Shown here one piece after another: positions 1-12,167 of a DNA stretch of 64,000 nucleotides. The DNA is taken from contig OY856412.1 of the NCBI GenBank assembly GCA_963693085.1, positions 341,695,457 through 341,759,456 of the forward strand, read 5' to 3'. The stretch is from Alisma plantago-aquatica (Eukaryota; Streptophyta; Magnoliopsida; Alismatales; Alismataceae). Every line of letters begins with the position of its first letter. Position 1 is the stretch's first letter. The translations under genes were made by a program, and so were the position numbers. Below the pieces are notes generated by a model. That model was not told the DNA's origin. It was given only the letters and a program-made list of their open reading frames with translations, and made no database searches.

Positions 1-715
1 CAAAGACCAGAGGATGATTTTTAAAATAAAAAAATTCTAAACAGCAGCACTGTTATGATAGGCTTGAGAATAAAAAAATAATAGAATTGCTCCACTTGAC
101 GCATATATTTGTCTACAGCTGTATTCCATTCAAGGTCAGAAAAATACTACTTTTTTTATTCAACTGTTGACCGGTAGCACTCTCCTTCCTTGTATTTTTG
201 TATTCCCTTTATACTTCCGCAATAGAATAAGCAACAGAGATGATGACATTTGTTAAGGCGGTGTACCCAAAAAAATTGGCCGCAAGTATTAAAAAGTGTC
301 ATAACGACGCATAAGGAATCGATAGCATTGAATGGGCAATCAGAAACTAAATATAGAGAGAATCGATCGTACTGGGCATCCACATGATGACAAGCGGTAG
401 ATTTTCAATAGTAATTTCATCTCCTTGGGAGAGAAGCAACAACAATACAAGAAATCTTATAGATAGTGAGGCATAAACGGAGGCACATCTGTAGGGATAG
501 CAGTGCGTATAGACTAATTGAGTGGTGGATGACAACAAGGCTTATGGAATAGAGGTGACAACGCAGCAGGTGGCAGTTCTTTGTAGCAGCCAACGGAGGC
601 AGGGGAGATGCCCAACGGGCAGCCAAAGCCAAGAAGTGGCTACAGCCGCCTGCACGCGGAAATTCTTCTGTCTTCCTTTTGTTTGTGTTAGGGTTGGATC
701 ACTGCTCTGATACCA
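1..715 (-). mobile_element. Copia-type LTR element, 5' internal leader (partial)
   Basis: This is minus-strand sequence directly downstream of the primer-binding site at 704-715, so it should be the untranslated leader and perhaps the gag start of an LTR retrotransposon that continues beyond the left edge. The short open frames here have no recognisable gag, protease or polymerase motif. The assignment rests on adjacency to the LTR and PBS, not on coding content. Confidence 0.5.
704..715 (-). promoter_or_regulatory. Primer-binding site (initiator tRNA-Met type)
   Basis: The minus strand reads TGGTATCAGAGC, the usual Copia primer-binding site complementary to the 3' end of plant initiator tRNA-Met. 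It abuts an LTR ending ...TTTAACA, as expected for minus-strand priming of reverse transcription. Confidence 0.8.
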
Positions 716-883
716 TGTTAAACAATAAAAGACGGCTCGTCAATATTATAGATAGGAGAAACCCTGGTCCTATAAATAGGAGAACAGGGAAGCGTATAGG
801 ACATAAGACAACCCTAATGGGCCAAGACACTTAGGCCCATATTATAAACTAATAATAAAATACTAATTAAATAACTCTGAACA
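716..883 (-). repeat. Copia-type LTR, 168 bp, minus orientation
   Basis: The block begins TG on the plus strand, ends CA, and is bordered on its left by the primer-binding site, which makes it a 5' LTR of a minus-oriented element. Read on the minus strand it has a TATA-like CCTATTTATAGG. Immediately to the right, the open frame of the Helitron Rep-helicase gene begins in mid-protein, so the element appears to have inserted into that gene. The candidate duplicated target is ATAAT at 884-888; its partner would lie outside the window. Confidence 0.7.
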
Positions 884-888
884 ATAAT

Positions 889-3800
889 ATTGCAATTTTA
901 AGAAAAAGTGGACTAGATCAAAGAGTATATAATGAGCCCACAACATCTCAAGTAGTAGCAATATGGGTTGAGGGAAACAACCCAGATGGAAGATACTCAT
1001 TGGATGTTGTTGTTCATGGTAATGCTGGAAGAACTTATAATGTTAAATCATATTTTGGTTGCTATGATCCTTTACAATATCCACTAATATTTCCTCTAGG
1101 TGAAAGTGGTTGGCATCAAGATATACTGCGAGGGAAGAATGGAAAGTCAAATTCTCACAACAACTTTGATTTACACAAGCAAACATTGACTAATGAAAAT
1201 TTTGAGCAGATGTTAAATGAAGAGAGAGGTAAGTAAATAATTATATAGTTTCAACTAAAATTTAAAAATCAATAATAATGTACTTCTTTATCAATCATAA
1301 TATGTATTTTTTGTTTTCTTAATTGTTATGATTGTTTTTATTTTATAGGTTTTGAAAATAATAGGAAACTTTATGTGTCCACACGTGAATACTATTGTTA
1401 TATGTTTCAAATTCGTGAATCATTGAAGACATCTTTGTTGTATAGTGGAAGATTGCTTCAACAATATGTGGTAGATATGTATATCAAAATCGAAACTACA
1501 AGGTTGGATTACTTCTATAAACATCAAGATGATATAAGGGGTGATTTATATGCTGGTATTGTTGATGTAGTACATAATGGTGAAACTAGAGCTTCTAAAG
1601 TTGGTCAGAAGATTATTTTACCAGCAACTTTCATTGGAGGACCGCGTGTATGAGAAATAGATATCTAAATGCAATGGCTTTAGTACATAAATTTTGAAAA
1701 CCAGACATATTCCTTACTATTATGTGTAACTCAGAATGGGATGAGATAAAATATTTAATGAAATCGTGGGAGCATTCATTCAACAGACCTGACTTAATTG
1801 TTCGTATATTTCATGTTAAACTTGAAGATTTGAAAAATAAACTATTCAAGGAGCAAATATTTGGAAAAGTAGCAGCTCATGTTCATGTAATAGAATTCCA
1901 AAAGAGTGGTTTGCCTCACGCCCATTTTCTTATCATTCTGAACAAAGAAGACAAAATAGTTAGCCCTGATGCGTATGATGGCATTGTTTCTGCTGAGATT
2001 CCAAATAATGAAGAAGATCCTATATTGTATGAATTGGTTTTGAAACATATGATCCATGGTCCATGTGGAAGTCTAAGAAAGAACTCACCTTGCATGATAA
2101 ACAACTCATGTAAATCACACTATCCAAAGCCTTATTATCAACATTCTATGGAAGGAATAAATTCATATTCCATATATAGGAGAAGAAATAATGGTGTGTC
2201 AGCTCAAGTTAGAAAATGTATTATTGATAATCGGTGGGTTGTACCATACAATCCTTATCTTTTAAAGAAATATAATTGTCATATCAATGTGGAGATTTGT
2301 TCATGTATAAAAGCAGTTAAGTATTTATATAAATACATATACAAAGGACATGAACGAGTAACTGTTCATTTACATCCTGAAGAAGTAGATGAAATAAAAA
2401 AATTTCAAGATGCAAGATGGGTTTCACCTCCTGAGGCAATGTGGAGGATATATCAGTTCAATCTCAATGAAATTTATCCATATGTTATCCCTCTACAGGT
2501 TCATTTACCAAAAAAACATTTTATATCTTTCTCACAATCAAAAAACTTAAACCATGTTCTATCGGAAGGTCAAGTTGCAAGGACAATGCTAACAGAATTT
2601 TTTAGATCAAATGTTGATAATATTGGAGAAAAAAAATATCTTTACAGAGAATTCCATGAACACTTCGTGTGGAATAAATCTTCTTCAACTTGGACAAAGT
2701 GAAAAAAATGTACAAGCAATTGGTCGTGTTAGTGCTGCTAATCCAGCTGAAGGGGGAAGATATTATCTAAGATTACTCTTGAACCATGTCTGTGGACCTA
2801 CTTCTTTTACTTACCTATGCATGAATAAGGGTGTGACATATGCCACATTTAGAGAAGCTACTCAAATTCAGGGTCTTCTTGAATGTGATAATGCTTCATA
2901 CTTGTGTTTACAAGAGGCAGCGACATATGAGATGCCAAAATCATTACGGAGGTTGTTTGCTATTATTTTGGTTTTTTGTGAACCTGATGATGCCAAAATG
3001 TTATGGAAAGAATTTTTGAAATATATGATGGAGGATTTTTCTAGAGACTATCAATTAACAGTTGCAGCAAAAGTCCAAATGACAGTGGAAGATATTCATA
3101 TTATGCTAGAAAGTATGGGGAAAAATATGAAAGATTTTGATTTTCCTATAACATCCTTTAAAAGAGATTTACATCATAGTACATCAAGAGAGATATTAGA
3201 TGAGTTAGCAATACCAACTCATGTGGGTGATACTCATGCTGTAAGACATTTGAATGATGAACAGAAACATGCTTCTGATAAAATTTTGGAAAGAATAGAT
3301 AAACTTGGAAATTGAGTTTTCTTTTTTGATGGTCCAGGAGGAACAGGAAAAACATTTCTCTATCGTGCAATTCTAGCTAAATTAAGAACTGATAATTCAA
3401 TAGTGATTGCTACAACAACATGTGGTGTTGCAGCATCCATACTACCAGGGGGGCATACTGCACACTTCAGATTCAAAATTCCACTTGATGTTAATAACAC
3501 ATCAACTTGTGGTATTAAAAAGCAAAGTGGTCTAGCTGATTTAATTCGTCAAGCGAAAGTCATAATTTGGGATGAAGCTCCGATGGCAAAGAAACTTACA
3601 ATTGAGGCTTTAGATTGTTCCATGAAAGATATATTAGAAAATGATGAATTACCTTTTGGAGGTAAAGTAGTTGTATTTGGTGGAGATTTTAGGCAAGCAC
3701 TATCTGTGGTTCCTAAAGCTACTCGCTCGAAAACAATTGAAGAATCTTTGGTTAAATCATATTTGTGGCCTCTAATGGAAAAATTGCACTTGACTAAAAA

Positions 3801-4572
3801 TATGAGGGCTAAGTCAGATCTCAAGTTTTTAGAATTATTAATGAAGATTGGGGAAGGGACTAAACCATACAAAGAAAAGGATATGATTCAAATTCCAAAG
3901 GATATGATATTTGAACCATACAAAGAAGGGACTGAACCATCCTAACAGAGACTAATTGACTCTATTTTTCCCGATTTAATTGAAAAGAGTGGTTGTTCAA
4001 ATTATATGACTGAGAGAGCTATATTAACAACTAAGAATGAGTATGTGGATGATATAAATGACTTGATAATAAAGAAATTTCCAGGTGAACAATATGTTTA
4101 CCATAGTTTTGATACTGCAATGGACGAGACAAATCATAATTATCAAGTGGAGTTCTTAAATAGTGAAACTCCTCCCGGACTTCCACCACAAAAGTTAATA
4201 TTAAAACGAAATTTTCCATTCATGTTGTTAAGAAATCTAGATCCTGCCAATGGTCTATGCAATGGAACAAGACTCATATGTTTGGATTTTCAACAAAATG
4301 TGATTCAGGCAAAGATAGTTGTTGGTCAATATGTTGGAAGAGAAGTACTCTTACCAAGAATTCCTATGCTCCCAAAATAGAATGTCGCATACCCTTTCTC
4401 ATTCAAAAGAAAACATTTTCGTGTGTGTTTGTCTTTCTCTATGACTATAAATAAAGCACAGGGCCAAACAATCCCCTGTGTTGGTATATATTTGTCAGAG
4501 CCTGTATTTTCTCATGGGCAACTTTATGTTGCAATGTCAAGAGGAATTTCAAAATCCACGACAAAATTTTGA
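889..4572 (+). pseudogene. Helitron Rep-helicase (HUH Rep + PIF1-like helicase), broken
   Basis: The product would nick and unwind DNA for rolling-circle transposition. It starts in mid-protein (IAILRKSGLDQRVYNEP) next to the Copia LTR. An intron with GT...AG ends is likely at 1,229-1,348. The HUH motif lies in KSGLPHAHFLI (about 1,905-1,937) and the Rep tyrosine region is KYLYKYIYKG near 2,320. The helicase part shows Walker A GPGGTGKT (about 3,334-3,357), Walker B IIWDEAP (about 3,561), FGGDFRQ (about 3,676) and the C-terminal TINKAQGQT and AMSRG motifs (about 4,440-4,545). Breaks are a frameshift near 1,648, a TGA at 1,695, a frameshift near 2,695, and in-frame stops at 3,313, 3,943 and 4,378. 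From 2,611 to 4,572 one frame is otherwise kept. It cannot make a full protein. Confidence 0.92.
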
Positions 4573-7394
4573 TTAGGCCATCCACTACAAACAACTACAA
4601 AGATTGCACAGAAAACATTGAATATACTAAGATATTTAATTATTAAATTACCAAAGGTATGGTTTATATCTATAGTTGCTTGTACATTATTACTATTATT
4701 TTAAATTAATGTCCAGTTCTACTACTTTGGGTATTCAAGTGATTATTGGCATGTTTCAAATTGCAGGTTGTTAAATATATAACTATTGCACATTAATTTC
4801 TGATCAAAGGAAGCAATTTGAAAAGTGGAGTGTCTCTTCAACGTTTACATGATCACAAATTTCTTCTTTAGATTTTAAACCTTCACAATAAGAGCATGAG
4901 GTTTTCAAGCCTTTTATTTTTTTACTAAATTACTCTTAACTAATTATACTTGATATTCAATATGTTATTTGCATTTTTTAAAATTTGAGTTTTCTTTAGT
5001 GGGACATATTCTTGATATTCAATATGTTATTTGCATTTTTTACATCATAGCAATGCTAATAGTTTCATCATATTTTTGTGGTGACATCCTGTTCAGGCTA
5101 TGATTATGAAAATTTCACCATACATAGGCATTACAAATGCACTAAATATTACAACCAACTATGTTGTGCATCATAAGAGACCATTGACAAACATTTTTCT
5201 CATGTTGTTATTATGTATTTGTTGGTCCAATATTTACTGACTTCATATTTGGACAATTATGCATCATAACTCATTGTTTGATGTTTTTAATCTAATGACA
5301 AACATATCGGTTGGAGGATGCTACAAACAATAATATACAAATATTCAAACAAGAATCATATATTTGAATCAAATTATATATTATTATTTTCAAAATATAA
5401 TTTTATTAAAATAAGTATTTACATTTTTGTTCATGGTATTCGTACTTGTGTATCTGCGATTTTGTTTTTTTGTTTTACAAATTAGAATGTAATTGAGAAA
5501 TTTACTGATAAACTGTAAGAAAATAATGTGATTAGCATAAAAGGTTGGATAATATTGAAATATTGTTATTCTATAGCTAATAAGTGAGGGAGTTAGATCT
5601 ATTCAACAAGATTCTACTAAACACTCTGAGGGATGTATTCCATGAGATACTTATGCTTGTTTCTTTGTGCAATGGGACTGTATAGTTTTTATATACTCTA
5701 AAATACATTGTTCAAATTTTAGAACATTCATACACTCATTGTTGTAATACTCATTTCCCTCCAACCCTACCGTACCATCCGATTATTTCCAAAACCCGTA
5801 CTACTTCTAAAACTTCATTTAGCTAACCCTACTCCATCCAAACTCGGGGCCGCAATACAATGATGCGGTGATGCAAGACCGTTCCATTTCCTGGAGCCTC
5901 GTCTGACTTGTGGAGGCACAGGGGTGGTGCACAATGATGCCATTGTTAGGAATCTCGTCTGACTTGCGGCGGAATTTCTACCATTGTCAGGAATCTCATC
6001 TGACTTGTGGCAGAATTTCTACTTCTTTCATCTGCCTCAATGCAGTATTTGGATGATGCAATGTGATATTCAGTATCGAATCGGTCTCTCTTACTCACGC
6101 CCCTTTCTTATAAGATAAGCAATCTGTGGTTTCTAATTGAACGGTTGCCATGCAGGTGCCATGTTTGTTAGTGTTTCTTTCCTTGAATTGTTTTTTTAAG
6201 AATCGTGAGGAGGCTGTGGCGCACAAGTGCCCGATGGTTCTACTTAGGTACTATGTGATGCTTATGGCATGGCGACGCGAGCCAATTCGGTGCTTCCTAT
6301 GTTGCTAGCTTTTGCCCAGTGGATTTGAGGATCTCAATGAAGACACATGAGCAATGAATTGCTAGAAGTGAGTGCAAGGTCATTGCTTTACGATTCTTGG
6401 TATGTCAAGTTGTTCTTCAGAAAGTGTCATAAAAACAGATTGTTAGTTATACATATTTTGATATTATACCAAACCAATGATTTTTGCCGGCAACCAATAT
6501 TAGACACTTCTATACTGATAATGTAAAGTGTTTTATTTCATATTGTGTTGATTGCTATGCAGCAGAACAAGTATAGCTAATGATGCATAAATTCAACCCG
6601 CTGTCTATGCAATATTTGAAACTAATTGTCTGGTCCCAAATACGTAGTCTAGGAATAGACAACTAACTTTATCAACTGTTTTGTTGCAGGTTATGGTTTT
6701 CTAAGTTGAAGTTCCTGTGTTCGATTCATACAACATATACTACAATCTTTAATTAGTTTGAAATTCTATAACAACACTAACCATTGCAGACTCTATCTTC
6801 CACGACTCCTTTATCTTGATGCTAACATATGCATGAAAAGGTAATTATGGAACTTGAATACATTATTTTTTTGGGTTACTAAATTTGAATATATTAATAC
6901 ATACGGTCAAACTCAAATATTGAACGCATACAACTCTTTTGGGTTGCATTATCAGTACAAAATTTGTTCACTTCACTGCATATGAGAACACATTTGGAGC
7001 TTTTATCATTTGAATTTCTGAGTTCCTATATGTTTTGGATGTGGTTCCTGTTTATAGATAATAATACTACAAATTGGATATAATTCCTATTGATCCCATG
7101 TGCATTCCTAATTGAATTATTTTGTCCCTGTCGAGAAGTACAAGGTGTTTTAGTTCAGCGACATGATAGAGAACCAATGCTCTCTTGTCATGTGAGTCAA
7201 GAATCTCAAGTATCACTTCTTATATATGAGTTGATCAACTTGCTTAATATAAACCAATCTTAATATGAACCATTTCATGCTACACATGGATGTTGAGCAT
7301 GTAATCAATGTGTAGAGGTCCAATGTACAACCCACCAACTACAAGAAAAACAAATTACTGAGTAAGATAGACATTTTTCAGGAGTCTCATTGTA
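4573..7394. other. Non-coding Helitron interior
   Basis: AT-rich sequence with no coding frame I can support. A 31-bp segment (beginning TTGATATTCAATATG) occurs twice, near 4,950-4,980 and 5,010-5,041. A short phrase with the core CTCGTCTGACTTG recurs with variation at about 5,900, 5,957 and 5,995. This could be captured gene sequence too decayed to recognise. Confidence 0.5.
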
Positions 7395-7838
7395 TTAAGA
7401 GACTAGGTCCATACAATGGGGTGGAAAAAACATCCTTGGAAATCTATCATTGAATACAAGTTTTGTATTGCTCCCCAAACCTAGGGCAGTGATATTATAG
7501 GTTGTCGTGTTCCCTTCTCTACAGATATGCACCAAGTGGAAAGTAGAAAATATTGGTATCAAACTCGCAATCTCATCGAAGATCTTCATGGTAGGGCTGC
7601 AACCTCTCTTCTTATCTTCCACCAGCTTAATGACCATAGCAGCGTCTGTTTCGACCTCCATCAACACAACATAGCCCTCCACCGCGGTTGAAGGCCAGCA
7701 ATAGGGGAGGGTCCTAGATACAACTTTAATCACTCGCCCTGTATGGTTGCAGAACACAACAGCCAAGCAGGTTCTGGCTTTGTCAATACAGGCGTTGTCC
7801 GTGTTGACTTTAATAATCCCTTTAGCAGTGGTGACCAT
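7395..7838 (-). pseudogene. RNase H-like (RVT_3 type) domain fragment
   Basis: The 147-residue frame resembles the RNase H-like domain of plant LINE-type proteins and of plant RNase H-like paralogues. It has the entry strand GIIKVNTDNA, then a glutamate in VEGYVVLMEVE, an aspartate in VETDAAMV, and the late HICREGN segment. The usual final Asp after RE-x-N is not present (TTTYNI), so it is probably inactive. No upstream reverse transcriptase is seen. It lies antisense inside the Helitron and may be a captured or inserted fragment. Overlapping frames in this stretch are not convincing. Confidence 0.6.
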
Positions 7839-8154
7839 ATGCAGTTTTTTCTATTAAGTTTGGGACTGGAGGTGTGCTTGTTGTATCTAACTTGCCGTCT
7901 GGACAATGAAAGAACCACTGGTAGATATTCTTGTATTTTATTTTATACACTTTGATCTAATGAGTTTTCACCTCTTGAATTTTGTCTACACATGTCAGGA
8001 CCCTAATTTCCATGCTAAAATGCTCTTATGATTATCAAATCAGTAATGTATACAACAAGGTAACATTTCCAACATGTTTGTATGAATTTGAAAATGAATC
8101 ATTTAAAGTGAGTGGCTACATTAGATTCTTCATGCCTGATGCTAGATCTAGACA

Positions 8155-8262
8155 TGATATTGGCACACACTTTGTGTACCTTGATATTGGCACACACTTT
8201 GTGTGATATTGGCACGCAATCTAATGGCTTGGTACCTTGATATTGGCACACACTTTGTGTGA
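8155..8262. repeat. Short tandem-like repeat, unit GATATTGGCACACACTTTGTGT
   Basis: The unit, whose core GGCACACACTTTGTGT contains the inverted words CACAC and GTGTG, occurs at about 8,155, 8,183 and 8,240, with a partial copy at 8,206. Spacing is uneven, so it is a local duplication cluster and not a satellite. Confidence 0.75.
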
Positions 8263-8513
8263 TATGCACACTTTTATATCCACTTGTTAGTTAATATTTT
8301 ATTTCTATATTGTATTCTTATCTAGACTTAATATTTAGAAGTTTAAGTTTATCAACATTGTTCTATAGGAGTACGAGTTTATCTATAATAAGGAAGCATT
8401 ATTTATAGATGAGAGTGAATGTTACACAACCAATTGTTTGCTGCTATAATGTTACATGAAGGCACATGTGCTCCCTAATGTTGTAATTCATCACGTGAAA
8501 GTTGCATGCGAAT

Positions 8514-9085
8514 TGAATGTTACGTAAGTGTTGTATTAGATTTCATGTACTATTATTTAAAGATATAAATACCATGTGTGCTAAAATGCAAACGATTTGT
8601 ACAATTTGAGTATTCATCACATAATTATTTTCTATATGGATCTTTATTCATGGTGTTATTGAAACATATTATTGTTGAATGTATCAATTTATTATACAAA
8701 CTCTAGACTGGTACGGAATCTTTGAGTCACCAGAAACACGATTTCCAAGTAAGTAATTAGACAATTAAACGGACTCTAGACTGGGCCCGATGATTCTAAA
8801 ATTGATACAATTTAATATCATGAGAGTTGAATATTACGTAAGTGTTGTATTGGATTTGAGAATGTACTATTATTTAAAGATATAAATACCATATGTGCTA
8901 AAATGCAAATGATTGCACATAATATTTGAGTATTCATCATATAATTATTTTCTATATGCATCTTTATTCATGGTACATAAAGTTATTAAAAACATATTAC
9001 GTTGAATGTATCAATCTCGGATACAAACTCTAGACTGGTACAGACTCTTTCAGTCGCCAGAAACACAGTTTCAAACTGAGTAATT
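8514..9085. repeat. Tandem duplication, period about 314 bp
   Basis: The segment starting near 8,514 and the one starting near 8,828 match along most of their length, sharing the phrases TACGTAAGTGTTGTATT, AAAGATATAAATACCAT and AACTCTAGACTGGTAC. Small indels and substitutions separate them. The duplication lies just upstream of the RPA1-like gene, so it may have affected that gene's promoter region. Confidence 0.8.
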
Positions 9086-9677
9086 AGGCCACAAACTATT
9101 TATCGTTAATTCTAAATGAATTATACATATAAATTAGGACATATACTATAATTTGGAACAGACGGAGTCAACAAAAACAAGATTGCAACTGAATTCCTAG
9201 ATATACAAACGGAAAAGGACTTCTCACATGCCATAACTATATATATACACATGTTCCCACATGTCATGTCCACCGCCTTCTTTCACCAAACTAAATCAAG
9301 TCATTGTTGTGATCGTATCTTATAGCTTGCAAGACAGACGCGACGAAAGACGAACACAAATGTATACATCACCGTTCTACCTACGAGTTCATCTGCCAAG
9401 TTCCATCAACAACCATGACGACAAAGTACAACCAAAAGAAACAAACAAATAATCACGGTAAGTACATTCGTTTATATAAAAAAATAGTATAAAACTATCA
9501 TCCATTCCAACCACTATTGTTGACTACAACCAGCCAATCATTGCAATTATCTGGCGTTAGTCAAGAATACCATTGTGTTAAGATAGCAAACATGTTTGCC
9601 TAATTTATTGTTGCATCGTTTGCCTTAATCAAAGATTATTTTGTTTGGGTTATATTCCTCATTATCCTATTGGATAA
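9086..9677. other. Spacer upstream of the RPA1-like gene
   Basis: AT-rich, with a TATA-like stretch ACTATATATATACAC near 9,236-9,250. It could hold the promoter and 5' exon of the RPA1-like gene, but no exon could be confirmed. Confidence 0.35.
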
Positions 9678-11914
9678 TTGGTGTCCACGATCTACTTCTA
9701 TTTACAAAAAGGTTATATGGAAATTGCTATATCAGTTTTGTTTTCCAATGAGAATGTAGGTGAACGTGTGCAAAGGGAATCCATAACGATAAAATCTTTA
9801 ATTCCTGGACTATCAAATTGGGAGTTAAATTGTAAGCTTGTGTATAAAGATGAAGTCAGAACTTATCGGAATACAACTACATCAGGAACCTACTTAAAAT
9901 TGAGGTTTATGGATATCGAGGTAAGTGCCATGTTTAAGATGATAAATTCTATGAGCAAACTGAAATCTTCATATCTGTCAAATTTATGGTCAATATATAC
10001 GAGCGGTAATGTTCAACGATGTGATAGAAAAGTTCGGCTCAATTTTGCATCAACAATCTTTCTACAAAATATCAAATGCTTTCATTAAGGAAGTCAACGA
10101 ACAATACCGAATCAACAAAACCAAATTGGAGTATGAGATTACAATTGATACTTCAACAGAATTGGAGACAATTGATATTTCAAATTGGAAGATACGTGAT
10201 CTCAAGGATGAACGCACACAAGATTTCCGATCAATTAAATCATTACTTGATAGCAAAGCAAACGACATATATGTTGGTATGAATTTTTATTCACCATATA
10301 TTTTGCATTTATAGATTGTCAAAATAATCACAAATTTTATGTTTAGATATAGTCGTTATACTAATAAATGTTGATTCAAGAACACATGTGATCAAAAGGA
10401 TTGACAAAACCCTTTTACCATGTCAACATTTCTTACTCGCAGATAACACATAAGAATTTAATGCATTTTATATGATTTTGTTTTAAATTGGTTATAGATA
10501 TTTATTAACTCATAACAAAATTCAATGTCTTCACAATTCTTCTAAAATATCATGTAGCTGCTCAGAACAAATTATACTTACCTTATGGAATGGTTTTGCA
10601 TCGTACGATGATGTTACTATGAGGGAGATGATTGAAAACAAAGTTACAGTTGTAGCAAGTTGTGGTAAAACAAATACATACAGAGGTAATTGTGATTTAT
10701 TTTCTAAAAAAATCTTATAACATCTCACTTTTTAAAAAATAATTTAATAGATATCTTTGGGCTAACAACTAAAAGTGACACAATCATTAACATTGGTTCT
10801 TCACACAAAGTGGCAGAAGATCTCAAAAGATGGTTATTTACTTGATCTAATTTCTATAAAATTTGTTCATTACATATTATTTCTCCTTTTAATTAGATGT
10901 CTTGCAAAAATGATATAGGTTTGCTGATAAAGATGATGAACTCAATGAAAGAAGAGACATGTTCACATCATTTGTGTTCTCAAACTTGAAGGTAAACAAA
11001 ACAAAGTTATGTTCACTGATTGAAATTGGTTGTTACAAAATAAAATATGTAAGTTAATACTTCATGTTATGTACAATCATGTATACATATATTTTTTTAT
11101 AATATAATTTTTAAATCATGCAGAATAGTATTTACAAAATTGAAGCAAGAATTATTGATATTGAGAGAACGTAAGACCTGTGATATTTATCATGTTCAGA
11201 TTGTAAGAAGAAAATCAAGATTGAAAACAATGAAAAATATTGCCCTAAGTGTGAACATTCAGTAGATAATGTTGAGTTCAGGTGACATTATAATAATATT
11301 TTCAATCAATGACAACTATTTGAGTTCATTTCTAATACAATATCTATATTTTATCATAGATATTGTCTACGAGCAAAGATGGTTGATGATACTGGGTCAA
11401 TTTGGGTGACATTCTTTGGAAAAGAAGCAGAGAAATTAGTCATTATTCCTGCTGATGACCTACTAAAACAAAAGGTACTTCATATTTGTTTCCTTTTATG
11501 ACATATTATGTCATTTCTAATGGTTATGTTCAATTACAGGATGCTAACTACTTTGTTTACGAGAGCACTCTAAATGACATTCTTGTAAAGAGAAGTACAT
11601 GTACAATAAAAGTGAATGTTGTACCTGAAACAAACAAAAAAGATTATAAATGCATTAGAGTAGAAAGTGTTGAAGGCATTATCAAAGAAGAATGTAGTGA
11701 TCAAACAGACACAAAAGACACTCAACGAAATAAAGAGAAGATAATTACCTCAAAAGAGAATCAAGCCCAAGTCAAATTGGATGATCAATATAAGAATAAC
11801 GTGGAAAACATGAGAGGAAAATTACCAAGTTCGACTCTAGAGAATAATGCTAAAAAGGAGATATTACAAGACACCAAGAAGACAAGGAAGAGGAGAAAAC
11901 ATACAACTAAATGA
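9678..11914 (+). pseudogene. RPA1-like (replication protein A large subunit) gene, multi-exon, Helitron-borne
   Basis: RPA70-type proteins bind single-stranded DNA through OB folds; Helitron versions presumably help rolling-circle transposition. Exon-like blocks in order: an OB-fold piece ending LRFMDIE (to about 9,920), FNDVIEKFGSILHQQSFYKIS (from about 10,010 to 10,276), LTLWNGFASYDDVTMREM (10,565-10,685), IFGLTTKSDTIINIGSS (from 10,751), FADKDDELNERRDMFTSFVF (10,920-10,990), then a zinc-binding segment CSDC...CPKC at about 11,193-11,247 (CX2C-X12-CX2C), YCLRAKMVDDTGSIWVTFF (from 11,361), and a last exon ending in a lysine-rich tail at 11,914. Most junctions have GT/AG, but the first intron does not join in phase with the boundaries I can see. 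The gene is therefore marked decayed; a different splice choice could rescue it. Confidence 0.75.
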
Positions 11915-12089
11915 AATAATCAAATACATTGAAGTTTTTCATTTACTATTATGCAGTCGTCATACATTAAGTCGTCATACATTAAGTCGTCATACTATTA
12001 TGCAGTCGTCATACATTAAGTTTGAACTATGTAATAATTTTCTCTACATTTTTTTTCTATTTATTAATACACTCATTGTTAGAAGCCAC

Positions 12090-12112
12090 ATGCATCGCAC
12101 ATGCATTTACTA

Positions 12113-12113
<1 letters not shown>
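12090..12113 (+). mobile_element. Helitron 3' terminus: hairpin and CTAG
   Basis: A stem ATGCA / TGCAT with a 7-nt loop (12,090-12,106) is followed 3 nt later by CTAG (12,110-12,113) and then by a T. That is the standard layout of a Helitron 3' end (hairpin, CTRR, insertion between A and T). The stem is short and decayed. The flanking DNA is a TA run, a common Helitron target. Confidence 0.75.

Positions 12114-12162
<49 letters not shown>
12114..12162. repeat. (TA)n microsatellite
   Basis: About 24 uninterrupted TA dinucleotides, directly abutting the Helitron 3' end. It was probably the insertion target, possibly expanded since. Confidence 0.95.

Positions 12163-12167
<5 letters not shown>

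Larger units (their letters stand above)
884..12113 (+). mobile_element. Helitron (5' end not in window), decayed
   Basis: A plus-strand unit holds a Rep-helicase pseudogene, an RPA1-like gene and a terminal CTAG with a short hairpin just upstream, followed by a T. Plant autonomous Helitrons are known to encode Rep-helicase together with RPA-like proteins, so the combination, order and shared strand support one element. The 5' TC end was not found and probably lies left of the window, beyond the Copia insertion. An RNase H-like fragment and several short duplications lie inside. It is possible but less likely that two neighbouring Helitrons are represented. Confidence 0.7.
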
